This document shows, one piece after another, positions 43,401-52,881 of a stretch of DNA of 64,000 bases (positions within the stretch are counted from its first letter, which is position 1; the number at the start of each line of letters is the position of its first letter). Source of the DNA: NORP233 sp050186825 (GTDB taxonomy: Bacteria; Planctomycetota; J058). Both the position numbers and the translations under genes were made by a program. The stretch spans positions 124,001 through 188,000 of the forward strand of contig JBFWYD010000006.1 in NCBI GenBank assembly GCA_050186825.1, given 5' to 3'. The notes beneath the pieces are model-generated. The model was not told the DNA's origin and made no database searches. It saw nothing but the letters and a program-made list of their open reading frames with translations.

Positions 43401-44345
43401 GAGCAGGTTCTTGAGCTCCTCCTCGGGCGTCTGGGTCAGGAGCTCCTCCAGGCGGTGCCGGTCGGTCACCGGCAGCAGCCACAGCTCCGGATCGCGCGGG
43501 GCCGTCCGCCCCTCGAGGCGCAAGGAGACCGCCACCCGCTCCGGCGCGGGCGCGGGCGTGAGCTCCACGGTGGGGAAGGCGGTGGGGTCGAGGTCGAGCG
43601 CGCGCCCGACGTCCTGGAGCTGGCCGCGATGGATCGTGCGGTGGGTCCCCTCGCGATCGATCAGGAGCAGCGTGCCGTCCCCCTCGGGGTCGCGCAGCCA
43701 GGGCTCGAGCGGATGGCGGTAGCCCCACTCCACGTAGACGTCGCGCGGGCCGAAGGAGCCCTGGAGCCGGCGATAGACCACGGCCTCGGAAGCGTGATCC
43801 GCGAGCCAGCGCTCGAGCAGGAACCAGCTCGGCTGGGGCACCTCGACCAGCAGCCGCTGCCCGCCCACCGCTGGCTCCTGGACCGGCTCCCGGCCTGGCT
43901 CCTGGACTGGCGCGAAGCGGAGCTGGTCGAGCCCGAGCTCGAGGTGCTGCGTGATCAGGCGCGCGAAGGGCTGGCCGGGCGCGACCAGGTAGAGCAGCTC
44001 GCTGGTCTCGGGCAGCCGCTCCCAGGGGATCGGCGGCACGACCTGCGCCAGCTGGCGCGGCTCGCGCCGGGCCGCGTCCAGCGTGACCTGGCGACGCTGC
44101 TTGCCGCGCCCCCACACCACGGTGCCCTCGGCGCGGTCGTAGGCGGCCCGCAGCAGGCGGGTGCTCCCGGTGCGGTCCTCGGGCAGGGCCAGGCCGTCCT
44201 CGACGAAGAGCAGCCCGCCGGCCCGCGGGGAGCCGAGCTCGATCGTGGCGCAGGCGGCGTTGGCCAGCTCCGGCTCGAGCAGCGCGGCGCCGCCCAGGTA
44301 GGCGGCCAGCGCGCGAGGGTCTTCGTAGAGGAGGAGCTGGGCCAT
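40449..44345 (-). CDS. Large multi-domain protein with helical (TPR-like) C-terminal half, unknown function
   Basis: 1298 residues, ATG at 44345, no signal peptide. The first 440 residues are alpha/beta, with repeated strands such as LLLIDREGTHRTI, TLIPAGAFRGVETIVDFVFDG and GLPDLLVPCGQVIAPPLSNERYKRAFGL. A Pro/Ala-rich linker (450-490) leads to helical repeats from about 510 on: SLRAFENGVWGLEGPEAA, EALSHVAWALSELGQGEQAL, ASLQLGDSEAAAASFASVL. Repeat spacing is TPR-like and many LG-D motifs occur. No catalytic motif recognised. A helical scaffold is likely. One of the longest genes here and alone between the lipoprotein gene and a hairpin region. Confidence 0.75.
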   Translation of the reverse strand: MAQLLLYEDPRALAAYLGGAALLEPELANAACATIELGSPRAGGLLFVEDGLALPEDRTGSTRLLRAAYDRAEGTVVWGRGKQRRQVTLDAARREPRQLAQVVPPIPWERLPETSELLYLVAPGQPFARLITQHLELGLDQLRFAPVQEPGREPVQEPAVGGQRLLVEVPQPSWFLLERWLADHASEAVVYRRLQGSFGPRDVYVEWGYRHPLEPWLRDPEGDGTLLLIDREGTHRTIHRGQLQDVGRALDLDPTAFPTVELTPAPAPERVAVSLRLEGRTAPRDPELWLLPVTDRHRLEELLTQTPEEELKNLLVACVEQPGGERLFCVRELLTGRAPRLLPLGKRAYAPVPGLPDLLVPCGQVIAPPLSNERYKRAFGLRAGALTVLDEVPGDGPRGRIAVTLIPAGAFRGVETIVDFVFDGAARELEQALLAAPFDLGVFAEEDLVPARVQRKEKAPRERPAPEAAPAAPAPEAARPRRDSLLAKLMKPFQRAAAPEESRARAARDQGPDPRREEVEGLQRELTLGAGRPQHWLRLGALLHELGDPVESLRAFENGVWGLEGPEAAAALEELEALLGALSAGARGGGAGETSDLYRRVLAYRREAGARGADADAYRQATEAVYGLLREEEDRLRKKTRWLLWRLVLRETGDAIEGERQREAVLSDLVLRGLEDREVPPFVRRLLLLHYGQRAATGGGASEALAFLQGAEAFAGELPHPAVQSEALSHVAWALSELGQGEQALKLAQRALQLADSKAGAPPHLAWRAEAVARIGAVRERVGGRDEGRADFTRALRTLQAELEAHPSPKSTEGTRARKALVQWFQVVADAWGSERAQDPLVRQALTLLVSLPVTVRSNVLTGARADLERLGLGAEARGQLVELLQPGRLEEARQLCQEMNQNTSAYHNATDAYRTHVQNVMTALGEAQGGQGLAPAEAERVLSLLRGDPDLVDEFAIEPFVLALAALPRPPWDEAEQVAGRFAAQGRLYEARLVRVAALRRLAQLGDRQQGPDRLEEALADAWNQEGDKGKLRIRLITRLVGQVPAFGMRERGLKLLREVQETVRRRVQDDVYCRNEVLMATTLAAAQLGDSRASFELVEQAAHTALQEFRDGQGQRTRHLLFETLDECVRGAARLGETRRGLALVAEVAQAAEGALGASDQGDLGRYFYCGTLIHCGQASLQLGDSEAAAASFASVLRHSQSLSPFDQKDLLLQAGRTAGELEGAQRYRLAGQVLEVAKPIAGKGNLHNAFAMQLTGQLAREMVSGESAFAAALKRWRAAEERAIRDVVAHEAFAP

Positions 44346-44888
44346 GCCGTCGGTTCTGCCTCGTTGACCTTGCCGCTGGGACGCGGCGCCCGGCGGGGCT
44401 GTCAGAGTCTAGACGCCAGACCACGATTCCGAGGGGTCACGATCGACCGCGTCTCGCGCATCGAGGCGCCAGGTATGTGACCCCTCGGAATCGTGGCCGC
44501 TCGCGGGGAGCGCGCGCAGCGCGCGATTCCGCGAGCCATTGCCCCTCGTGGATCCTCTCCCCCCCGGCGAAGGGAGTAGGCCGCGCAGTCCCTCGACCGG
44601 ACCGATCTGACGACCTAAGGAGGTGTGACTCCCCAGTGGTCCGGAGCGGCATGCCATGGCCAAACCTGGCTCAAGAGGCTCATTAGCCCACGCTCCTGCT
44701 GAGCCGAGCAAGGAGGCCGAGCGTTCGCTGGCGCGGAGGTCGAGCTGCGCTCGACCACTCCGCTTGCGTCGACCTGCTGCCGCCCGGGCGCTGCGCAGCA
44801 GGACGTTCACTCCCTGGCGCCCTCGCCCAAGGTCCCGCCCGCGCTGGCGCACGGCGCGGGGGGAGGCGCTCGGCATCCGCAGCTCGGC
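44346..44888. other. Gene-free region with a 20-bp perfect inverted repeat
   Basis: CCACGATTCCGAGGGGTCAC at 44421-44440 pairs perfectly with 44477-44496 across a 36-nt loop. The left arm lies in the 30-bp repeat (44407-44436) shared with 37792. The rest, to 44888, has lower GC near 44600-44700 (CGACCTAAGGAGGTGTGACT) and no coding pattern or tRNA I can support. Confidence 0.7.
44407..44436. repeat. 30-bp direct repeat, copy 2
   Basis: Identical to 37792-37821. Here most of it forms the left arm of the 20-bp inverted repeat at 44421-44496. Confidence 0.8.
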
Positions 44889-46127
<1,239 letters not shown>

Positions 46128-46224
46128 CCCGAGCTATCGCCCCCGATCGTGACACCGGCGCGTGAGAATTGCACGCCCTCCGACCAGGCCGCTGGTCTCG
46201 CACGGCGCGGCCCGGAAACGCAGA

Positions 46225-46289
46225 CGCCCCCGTCCCTTAGGGGAGCGGGGGCGCTGGTTGGTCGAGCTGACTCCTCGCTACGCGAGGAG
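46225..46289 (-). terminator. Two stem-loops after the coiled-coil lipoprotein gene
   Basis: 46271-46289: CTCCTCGC, loop TAC, GCGAGGAG. 46225-46253: CGCCCCCGTCCC, loop TTAG, GGGA-G-CGGGGGCG with one bulge. They lie 30-95 bp past the stop at 46319 and before the kinase start at 46127. No clear T-run on the minus strand, so intrinsic termination is uncertain. Confidence 0.5.
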
Positions 46290-46318
46290 CCAGGTCGGTC
46301 CGTGAGCCAGGTCGGGGG

Positions 46319-47191
46319 CTACTGGATCGCGGAGATCTCCTTCTCCAGCTCGCTGCCGACCTCGAGGCCGGCGCCCACGCCGTTGACCTCGGACTCGAGG
46401 CTCGAGAACTTCGCCTTGAGGTCGGTCTCCTCCTTGGCGAGCTCGGCCTGGACCTCGCTCTTGGCGATCGCCTTGTCGAGGCTCTTGTTCAGGGCGGTCA
46501 GCTGGTCGAGCGACGGGATGTCGCCCTGGACGCCGAGCGTCTTACCCGTGTCGCAGAGCGCGTTCATGCTGTCGCGGACCTTGGCCAGCTCGAGCTCGGC
46601 CTCGTAGGTCTTCATCTGGTCCTCGAGCATGCTGACCTTGTCCTTGTAGGCGTCGATCGCGATCTCGATCTTGCCCACGCTGTCGGTCAGCTTCTTGACC
46701 AGGTTGACCTTGACCGTGATCTTCTCGTCCGCGTACTTGCGCTTGAACTCCGAGTGCCACTTGCGGAGCAGCTGCTTCGCCTCGGCGGCGTCGTACTCCT
46801 GCTCGGGGTGGTTCACGTTGATCGTGAAGCTCTTGCGCCCAGCCTCGGCCGCCTGCTCCTTGTACTTCGAGATCGCGGCCTGGAGGATCCCCTTGGCCTT
46901 CTTGGCCGCGGGCTCGAGCTCGTCGAGCTCCTTCTGGGCCAGCTTCTTATCGACCAGGAGGTCGGTCTTCTTCTTGGTGAGGTCCGCGACCTTGGTGTTG
47001 AGCTCGTTGATGGCGCGCTCGTAGTAGCGCTTCCAGTGCTTCTTCATGGACGCTTCGTCCATCTTCTTGAGCTCCGCCAGCATGTCCTCCCAGCTGTTGC
47101 GGACGGTCTCCTTGCCGGGGGTCCCATCCGGGCAGCCCGTGGTGGCCAGCAGCGCGCCGAGCAGCACGAGGGAAATACCGATCTGCTTCAT
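46319..47191 (-). CDS. Lysine-rich coiled-coil lipoprotein
   Basis: 290 residues, ATG at 47191 preceded by AAGGAG at ideal spacing. Lipobox LATTGC gives a signal of about 20 residues. The mature protein is helical: NELNTKVADLTKKKTDLLVDKK, ELEPAAKKAKGILQAAISKYKEQ, LEDQMKTYEAELELAKVRDS and LEKEISAIQ, in heptads. Lys, not Arg, dominates the basic residues and the DNA is less GC-rich than its neighbours, which suggests high expression or different origin. Likely an envelope structural or spacer lipoprotein. A long leader with a palindrome (47204) precedes it. Confidence 0.85.
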   Translation of the reverse strand: MKQIGISLVLLGALLATTGCPDGTPGKETVRNSWEDMLAELKKMDEASMKKHWKRYYERAINELNTKVADLTKKKTDLLVDKKLAQKELDELEPAAKKAKGILQAAISKYKEQAAEAGRKSFTINVNHPEQEYDAAEAKQLLRKWHSEFKRKYADEKITVKVNLVKKLTDSVGKIEIAIDAYKDKVSMLEDQMKTYEAELELAKVRDSMNALCDTGKTLGVQGDIPSLDQLTALNKSLDKAIAKSEVQAELAKEETDLKAKFSSLESEVNGVGAGLEVGSELEKEISAIQ

Positions 47192-47203
47192 GCTCTTCTC
47201 CTT

Positions 47204-47217
47204 CGTTCGGCCGAACG
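47204..47217. promoter_or_regulatory. 14-bp perfect palindrome upstream of the lipoprotein gene
   Basis: CGTTCGG-CCGAACG, ending just upstream of the Shine-Dalgarno site AAGGAG of the 46319 gene. It could be an operator or an mRNA hairpin. Confidence 0.5.
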
Positions 47218-47345
47218 GCGCCCCGCGCCTCGAGCCCTCTCCCAGGTGTTCTCTGGATCCCGCTCGGGACCGGTCCCCTCGACCGGACCTCCGCGAACTT
47301 GCCAGCTTGGAATCGTGCGAGCACTTCCCCGCCGCACGGGGCGGG

Positions 47346-47351
47346 ACTATA
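47346..47351 (-). promoter_or_regulatory. Possible -10 element TATAGT for the lipoprotein gene
   Basis: On the minus strand GGGTATAGTCCC, the same hexamer as the -10 at 18518. No good -35 at 17 bp. The leader would be about 150 nt. 47192-47516 has no gene. Confidence 0.35.
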
Positions 47352-47516
47352 CCCCCACTTCTACGGGCTTGCTCGTTCTTTCGTCTGGAACGCCGGCGCC
47401 CGCGGGCGCGTTACAACCGCGCGGAACTGGCTGTCCGGGCTGGAGTTCGGGGACCCATCCCGCGTCGCAAGGTGCGCGCCCTCGCCGGCGCCCTCGCGCG
47501 CGTTCCACAGCCTGGC

Positions 47517-50500
47517 TCAGCCCTCGAGCAGGTCCTCGCGCGCGCGGTCGGCGTCGAGGAAGCGCGGCTCCTCGACGCGGCAGGGGCCCCACCAGGCGTC
47601 GATGCGCCGGGCCACCAGCGCGGCCACGCCGAACTCCTCCTCGACGCGCCCCTCGACGACCACCGGGCGCGGGGCGTGGAGCGCGCGGGCCGCGCGCTGG
47701 TAGAGGCGCGGGAACACGGTCACGTCGATCAGGCCGGTGCGGTCCTCGAGGACCACGAACTCCATGGGCTGGCGGTCCTTGGTGCTCACGAGCTTGGCCG
47801 TGACCAGCCAGCCGCACACGCGCGCGCGCCGGCCCACGAGGTGGGGGAGCTCCGCGGCGGGGACCGCGTCGAGGCGCTCGAGCTCGGGCGACCAGAGCGC
47901 GAGCGGGTGCTCGCGCAGCGGCAGCCCGTAGGCGCAGAGCTCCTCGCCGAGGCGCGCGTCCGCGTCGAGGTCGGCCACCGCCGGCGCCTCGGGGCAGTGC
48001 GGCGGCAGGCCCGCGAACAGCCCGCCCGCCGGCGCGCGCCGGGCCAGGAGCGCGATCCGCCAGTGGAGCCGGGCCCGGTGCGCGTCGTCGGGCAAGGCGC
48101 CCGCGCGCGCGAGCTGGTCGAGCTCGTCCTGGCGCAGGGCGGGGACGCGGCGGACCAGGTCCTCGAAGCCCAGGAAGGGGCCCGCGGCCGCGCGCGCGGC
48201 CAGGAGCGCCTCGGCGGCCTCGCGGCGCAGGCCCACGACCTGCCCCAGGCCCGCGCGCAGGCTGCGCCCGCGCCCGGTCCAGGCCCAGCCGCTCTCGTTG
48301 ACGCAGGCGGGCAGGACCTCGAGCCCCAGCCGGCGCGCCTCGCCCAGGTAGCCGAGGGTCGAGTAGAAGCCGCCCCCGTTGCTGATCACGGCCGCCAGGA
48401 ACTCGGCCGGGAAGCGGTCGCGCAGGTAGCAGCACTTGAAGGACACCAGCGCGTAGCTGGCGCTGTGCGCCTTGCAGAAGGAGTAGCCGGCGAAGGACTC
48501 CATCATTTGCCAGACCTCGTCCACGACCGCGGGCGGGACCTCGCGCGCGGCGGCGCCGGCCTGGAAGCGCGCGCGCACGTCGCGGAGCCTGAGGTCCGAC
48601 TTGCGCGCCAGGACCTTGCGCAGCCCGTCCGCCTCGTGCGCGCTGAAGCCGGCCAGCTCGATGGCCAGGCGCGCCAGGTCCTCCTGGTAGGCGGTCAGGC
48701 CGAGCGTGCCCTGGAGGATCCGCTCCAGGCGCGGGAGCGGCGCCCACGGCCCGCCGTGCAGGCGGCGCAGGTACTCGCGGATGAAGGCGTTCGCGGCCGG
48801 GCGGATGATCGAGGAGTGGATGACGAGGTGCTCGAAGTCGCCGCGGCCGCTGCGCTGCTGGAGCGCGCGCATCGCGGGCGACTCGACGTAGAAGCAGCCC
48901 ATGGTCTCGCCGCGGGCGAGCATGGCCTCGCAGCGCGGGTCGCGCGCCACGTCCAGCTCCTCGTAGCGGGGCGGGTCGTGGCCGTGGGCCTGGGCCGCGG
49001 CCAGGGCGTCGCGGATCACGGCCAGCGAGCGGTTGCCGAGCAGGTCGATCTTGACCAGCCCCGCCTCCTCGGCCCCGTCCTTCTCCCACTGGAGGATGGG
49101 CACCCCCTTGGGCGCGCGCTGGACGGGGCAGCGCGCGGCGATCGGGTCGGGCGTGATCACGACGCCGCCGGGGTGCACCGAGAGGTGGCGCGGCAGCCCC
49201 GAGATCCCCTCGGCCAGGGCCACCACCCGGTCCCAGGGCGGGTCGAGGCGCAGGCCCGCGGCCATGGGGGCCGCGGCCAGGGCGCCCGCCACGCCGTCGC
49301 CCGCGCTGAACCAGGGCAGGCGCGAGGTGACCTCGGCCACCTCCTGCTCGGGCAGCCCGTGGCTGCGGGCCACCTCGCGCAGGGCGGCGCGCGGGCGGAA
49401 GCACACGTGGTTGGCGACCATGGCCGCGCGCGGGCCCCAGCGCGCGAACACGCGCGCCAGCACGTCGTCGCGCTCGTCCCAGGGGAAGTCGATGTCGATG
49501 TCGGGCGGGTGGACGCGGCCCTCGTTGAGGAAGCGCTCGAAGAACAGGTCGTGGCGGACCGGGTCGACGTGCGTGATCCCCAGCGCGTAGGCGATCAGGC
49601 TGGCCGCGGCCGAGCCGCGCCCGCAGGTGCGGGGGAAGCCGGCCACGATGTCGCGCACGACCAGGAAGTAGTCGCTGAAGCCCTTGGCCGCGACCAGCCC
49701 CAGCTCGGCCTCGAGGCGCGCCGCGACGCGGGCCGGGAGGCTGGCCCCGGCGGCCACGCCGTAGCGCCGGCGCGCGCCGGCGAGCGCCGCCTCGCGCAGC
49801 GCGACCTCGGCGGGGCGCCCGCAGGGCCCCTCCCAGCGGGGGAAGGTCAGGACGCCGAAGCCCCAGGCCGCGCCGCCGAAGCGGCAGGCCTCGCCGAGGG
49901 CCACGCTCTGGCGCAGGGCGGCCTGGCCCTCCTCGTCCCAGAAGCGCGCGGCCACGCGCGCGGGCGGCTGGAGCCAGGCCTCGGGCGCGGCGACCTCGCC
50001 CGCGTCGAGGCGCCCGAGGGTGCGCTTGAGCCCGATCGCGCGCAGCACGCGGTGGCGCTCGTGGTCGCCCGCGCGCGCGAAGACGACCGGCGCGGTGGCC
50101 ACCGCGGGCAGCCCGAGCTCGCGCGCGAGCGCCTCGAGCCCGGGGTGCCGCCCGCCGCGCAGCTCGACGAACAGCCCCGCGCGCCGCGCGGCGCGCAGCC
50201 GGCGCAGGAGCCCGGGGGCGGGCGAGGCCACCCACAGCTCCTCGCAGGGCTGCGCGAGCAGGTGCCCCGCGAGGTCGAAGCTCGTCCCCGCCGCGTGCCG
50301 GGCCGTGATCGCCTGGCAGAGCGCCGCGTAGCCGGCGGCGCCGGCGGGGAGCAGCAGCGCCTCCTCCGGCTGCGCCGGCGCCGGGGGGGGCGTCGTCACC
50401 CGCGTCTCGCGCGCGTGCGCCGCGTGCTCCGGCACCCCGTCCACGAGCGCCCCGACCGCGGGCACGAGGCCGAGGTGCTCGCACACGACCAGGTAGGCGG

Positions 50501-50642
50501 GCAGCCCGTAGAGCCCGTTGCGGTCGCTGAGCACGAAGCGGTCGTAGCCCTGCGCGAGCGCGGCGCGCCCCAGCTCCTCGAGGCTGCTCGCGCCCTCGAG
50601 GAGGGAGAAGCAGGAGCGCACGCTGAGGTGGGTGAAGCTCAC
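47517..50642 (-). CDS. dnaE2: Error-prone DNA polymerase III alpha-like subunit
   Basis: 1041 residues, as expected for DnaE2 (shorter than replicative DnaE). PHP domain at the N-terminus (THLSVRSCFSLLEGASSLEEL ... LSDRNGLYG); polymerase motifs CGRGSAAASLIAYALGITHVDP and PPDIDIDFPWDERDDV with catalytic Asp at about 381-385; VHPGGVVITP; FCKAHSASYALVSFKCCYLR; C-terminal OB-fold (ARVCGWLVTAKLVSTKDRQPMEFVVLEDRTG). It copies past DNA damage with low fidelity. GTG at 50642 gives the family N-terminus. Usually paired with ImuA/ImuB; here a Y-family polymerase lies upstream after an 833-bp repeat region. Confidence 0.95.
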   Translation of the reverse strand: MSFTHLSVRSCFSLLEGASSLEELGRAALAQGYDRFVLSDRNGLYGLPAYLVVCEHLGLVPAVGALVDGVPEHAAHARETRVTTPPPAPAQPEEALLLPAGAAGYAALCQAITARHAAGTSFDLAGHLLAQPCEELWVASPAPGLLRRLRAARRAGLFVELRGGRHPGLEALARELGLPAVATAPVVFARAGDHERHRVLRAIGLKRTLGRLDAGEVAAPEAWLQPPARVAARFWDEEGQAALRQSVALGEACRFGGAAWGFGVLTFPRWEGPCGRPAEVALREAALAGARRRYGVAAGASLPARVAARLEAELGLVAAKGFSDYFLVVRDIVAGFPRTCGRGSAAASLIAYALGITHVDPVRHDLFFERFLNEGRVHPPDIDIDFPWDERDDVLARVFARWGPRAAMVANHVCFRPRAALREVARSHGLPEQEVAEVTSRLPWFSAGDGVAGALAAAPMAAGLRLDPPWDRVVALAEGISGLPRHLSVHPGGVVITPDPIAARCPVQRAPKGVPILQWEKDGAEEAGLVKIDLLGNRSLAVIRDALAAAQAHGHDPPRYEELDVARDPRCEAMLARGETMGCFYVESPAMRALQQRSGRGDFEHLVIHSSIIRPAANAFIREYLRRLHGGPWAPLPRLERILQGTLGLTAYQEDLARLAIELAGFSAHEADGLRKVLARKSDLRLRDVRARFQAGAAAREVPPAVVDEVWQMMESFAGYSFCKAHSASYALVSFKCCYLRDRFPAEFLAAVISNGGGFYSTLGYLGEARRLGLEVLPACVNESGWAWTGRGRSLRAGLGQVVGLRREAAEALLAARAAAGPFLGFEDLVRRVPALRQDELDQLARAGALPDDAHRARLHWRIALLARRAPAGGLFAGLPPHCPEAPAVADLDADARLGEELCAYGLPLREHPLALWSPELERLDAVPAAELPHLVGRRARVCGWLVTAKLVSTKDRQPMEFVVLEDRTGLIDVTVFPRLYQRAARALHAPRPVVVEGRVEEEFGVAALVARRIDAWWGPCRVEEPRFLDADRAREDLLEG

Positions 50643-51187
50643 TTCAGGGCGCCCGACCAGACCCTCTGGCTTCGCGGGCGCGCTGCGGAGGCGGAGGGAG
50701 CAGGAGCTGCGAGGGCGGGTCGAGAGGGACTCGGACTCCTTCGAAGCGATCCCGGCCGCGCGGCCGCGCCTGCGCGAATCCTGGAGCCCTCTGCGTGCCT
50801 CTGCGATCTCTGCGCTGATTACCAACGCTGTCGCAGGTCCTGACGAGCTTGGGCTCGGAACCCGCTCCCGTGGGTCTCCGGAATCGGAATCGGGCTCGCT
50901 CTCGCTCTCGGACTCGGACTCGGAGACAGCGGATCCGCGAGCGGAAGGCTCCGCAGCGATCGCGGCAGGAGCTGCGCGGGCGCTGGACTTCAGCGCAGAG
51001 ATCGCAGAGATCGCGGAGATCGCCAGGGACGAGCGGGGGCGCGTCTCCGCAGCGAGATCGGATCTCGAGGCACGGTGTGCGCCGACGACGGGCACGGGCA
51101 CGGCGCACGGGAGGCCGTAGCGAAAGTGGTTGCGCGGCCTGCGGAGGAGCGAGGGACCCCGTGCCCGTGGCGCTCGCCTCAGGAGCA
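50643..51187. repeat. Composite dispersed repeat (same family as 31784-32230)
   Basis: CTCTGCGTGCCTCTGCGATC at 50787 and the inverted CAGCGCAGAGATCGCAGAG at 50991 enclose ACCAACGCTGTCGCAGGTCC, a GGACTC tract (50900-50925) and GCGATCGCGGCAGGAGCTGC. Sequence from about 50780 to 51062 is the inverted counterpart of 7706-7975. It ends in a GGGCAC tract (51091). No gene. Confidence 0.88.
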
Positions 51188-51362
51188 ACACGGAACAGCA
51201 ACAGCAACCGGGAACAGAAATCGGGAGCCGGAGCGGAGGCGAGTCCGCGAGCCGGAGCGGAGGCGAACCGATTTGGCTGATGACAGGCTCGCGCAGCGAG
51301 CCGCGGAGAAGGGGATGCGCGGGGACCGATTCCCGGTTGCCATTGCTGTTGGTATTCCGTGT
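51188..51362. repeat. ACACGGAACAGCAACAGC hairpin element, copy 3 (expanded)
   Basis: Left arm at 51188, right arm CCCGGTTGCCATTGCTGTTG ending ATTCCGTGT at 51362, with the flank TCTGGCTCCCG shared with copy 1 at 15244. The interior is about 115 bp and contains GAGCCGGAGCGGAGGCGA twice in tandem. Confidence 0.88.
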
Positions 51363-51475
51363 TTCTGGCTCCCGACGACCCACAGTCGATCGTGAGTTTC
51401 GCAACGGCCTCACGGGCACGAGCACGAAGTCCCTGACTTGCTCCAGTAGTCGTCGCGCGAAGGACTCGCCGCACC

Positions 51476-52855
51476 TCAGCCCTCGCGCCCGAGCGTGGCG
51501 TCGTGGCGCGCGGCGATGGTGGCGCCGCGCTGCGCGAAGCCGTCGCCCGAGGCGGCGGCGAAGTGCACGCTCTCGAAGCCGTGGCGGGTGCGGATCGCGT
51601 CGAGCGCCTGGCCCAGGGCGCGGCGGCTGCGGTCGCGCGGGCCCTCGAACAGCTGGAGCTGCTCGTGCTGGACCACGAGCTTCGAGAGCGCCACGCCCAG
51701 GCGACGCACGCGCAGGCGGCGCTCGAGCAGGCGGTCGAGCAGGCGGCGCGCGAGGGCCGTCACCCGCTGCTCCTCGGCGTCGAGGGGCAGCCGCGCCTGG
51801 CGGCTGACCGCGCGCAGGTCGGCGTAGCGCACGCGCACGGCCAGGCAGCGCGCCCGCAGCCCCTGGACCCGCAGCCCGGCGACGGCCTGCTCGACCAGGC
51901 GCACCAGCGCGGCGTCGAGCACGCGCCGGTCGTCCTGGTCCTCGGCGAAGGTGCGCTCGCGCGAGAGGCTGCGCGGCCCGCGCCCGGCCCCCTCGCCACC
52001 CGCGTCCTCGCCGGCCGCGTCGTCGCTGGGCGCGCCCCCGCGCGACTGGCCCGCGCGGCCCGGCCCGCCCTCGCGCCGGGCGGCGGCGGTGTCGGCGGCG
52101 AAGAAGGGGAGGATCACGGCGCGCCCCGTCTCGAGGCGCGCCGCGCCGCCGCGCGCGCGCTCGCCGAGCTGCGCGCCGCGCGCGCCCAGGGCGGACTGGA
52201 GCAGGGCGGGGTCGACGCGGGCCAGCTCCCCCACTGTGCTCAGCCCGAGCTCGCGCAGGCGCTCCTCGGTGCGCGGGCCGACCCCGGGCAGCTTGTGCAG
52301 CGGGAGGGGGGCGAGGAAGGCCTCCTCATCGCCGGGCGGCACGCGCAGGAAGCCGCCGGGCTTGCGTTCGGCCGCCGCGACCTTGGCCACCAGCGGGGTG
52401 GCGGCGAGGCCGGCGGAGCAGCTCAGCCCGGTCCGCGCGCGGATCGCGGCGCGCAGGTCCTCGGTCAGCGCGCCGGGGTCGCCGAGCAGGCGCTCGGTGC
52501 CGGTCAGGTCGAGGTCGAACTCGTCGATGGAGCGCGGGATTACCCGCGGGACGCGCTCCTCGAGCAGCGCCTGCACCTGACGCGAGCGCTCGAGGTAGTG
52601 CGCGAAGCTCCCCGGCACGAACACGGCGTCGGGGCAGAGGGCGTGGGCGCGGCGCAGGGCCATCCCCGCGTGGACCCCGTGGGCGCGAGCCTCGTAGCTG
52701 GCGCAGGCCACGGCCCCGCGCGCGCGCGGGTCGCTGCCGCCCACGATCACCGGGCGCCCGACGAGGCGAGGGTCGAGCAGCCGCTCGACCGAGACGAAGA
52801 ACTGGTCGAGGTCGACGTGGGCGAAGGCGCGGGGCGTTGAAGTGACGATGGACAT
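51476..52855 (-). CDS. dinB: Y-family DNA polymerase (DinB/Pol IV-like)
   Basis: 459 residues, ATG at 52855 with GGGAGG about 5 bp upstream. FAHVDLDQFFVSVE is the first catalytic motif; SIDEFDLDLTG the second (SIDE retained); then GLAATPLVAKVAA and an HhH segment (PLHKLPGVGPRTEERLRELGLSTVGEL). An extra Gly/Arg-rich insert of about 50 residues (270-320) separates thumb and little-finger domains, the latter beginning SRERTF. The protein lacks the terminal clamp-binding peptide of classical Pol IV, though QLQLFEG could serve. Translesion synthesis; preceded by a LexA-like site. Confidence 0.9.
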   Translation of the reverse strand: MSIVTSTPRAFAHVDLDQFFVSVERLLDPRLVGRPVIVGGSDPRARGAVACASYEARAHGVHAGMALRRAHALCPDAVFVPGSFAHYLERSRQVQALLEERVPRVIPRSIDEFDLDLTGTERLLGDPGALTEDLRAAIRARTGLSCSAGLAATPLVAKVAAAERKPGGFLRVPPGDEEAFLAPLPLHKLPGVGPRTEERLRELGLSTVGELARVDPALLQSALGARGAQLGERARGGAARLETGRAVILPFFAADTAAARREGGPGRAGQSRGGAPSDDAAGEDAGGEGAGRGPRSLSRERTFAEDQDDRRVLDAALVRLVEQAVAGLRVQGLRARCLAVRVRYADLRAVSRQARLPLDAEEQRVTALARRLLDRLLERRLRVRRLGVALSKLVVQHEQLQLFEGPRDRSRRALGQALDAIRTRHGFESVHFAAASGDGFAQRGATIAARHDATLGREG

Positions 52856-52881
52856 GGGGGCCTCCCATCGCGATCCGGTCC

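Noticed and set aside
44571..44700. Candidate tRNA or small RNA in the lower-GC stretch
   Set aside because: No T-loop GTTCGA-type motif or cloverleaf found on either strand. No tRNA was found elsewhere by eye.
44409..44876. Minus-strand frame (155 codons) and an overlapping shorter one
   Set aside because: Covers the hairpin and repeat, has no domain, start signal or codon bias; I could not tie it to a known insertion sequence.
50643..50800. LexA-type box before dnaE2
   Set aside because: No GAAC-N7-GAAC or palindromic variant seen; the upstream DNA is repeat sequence.
47046..50843. 1265-codon + frame opposite dnaE2
   Set aside because: Shadow frame; dnaE2 on the other strand has all family motifs.
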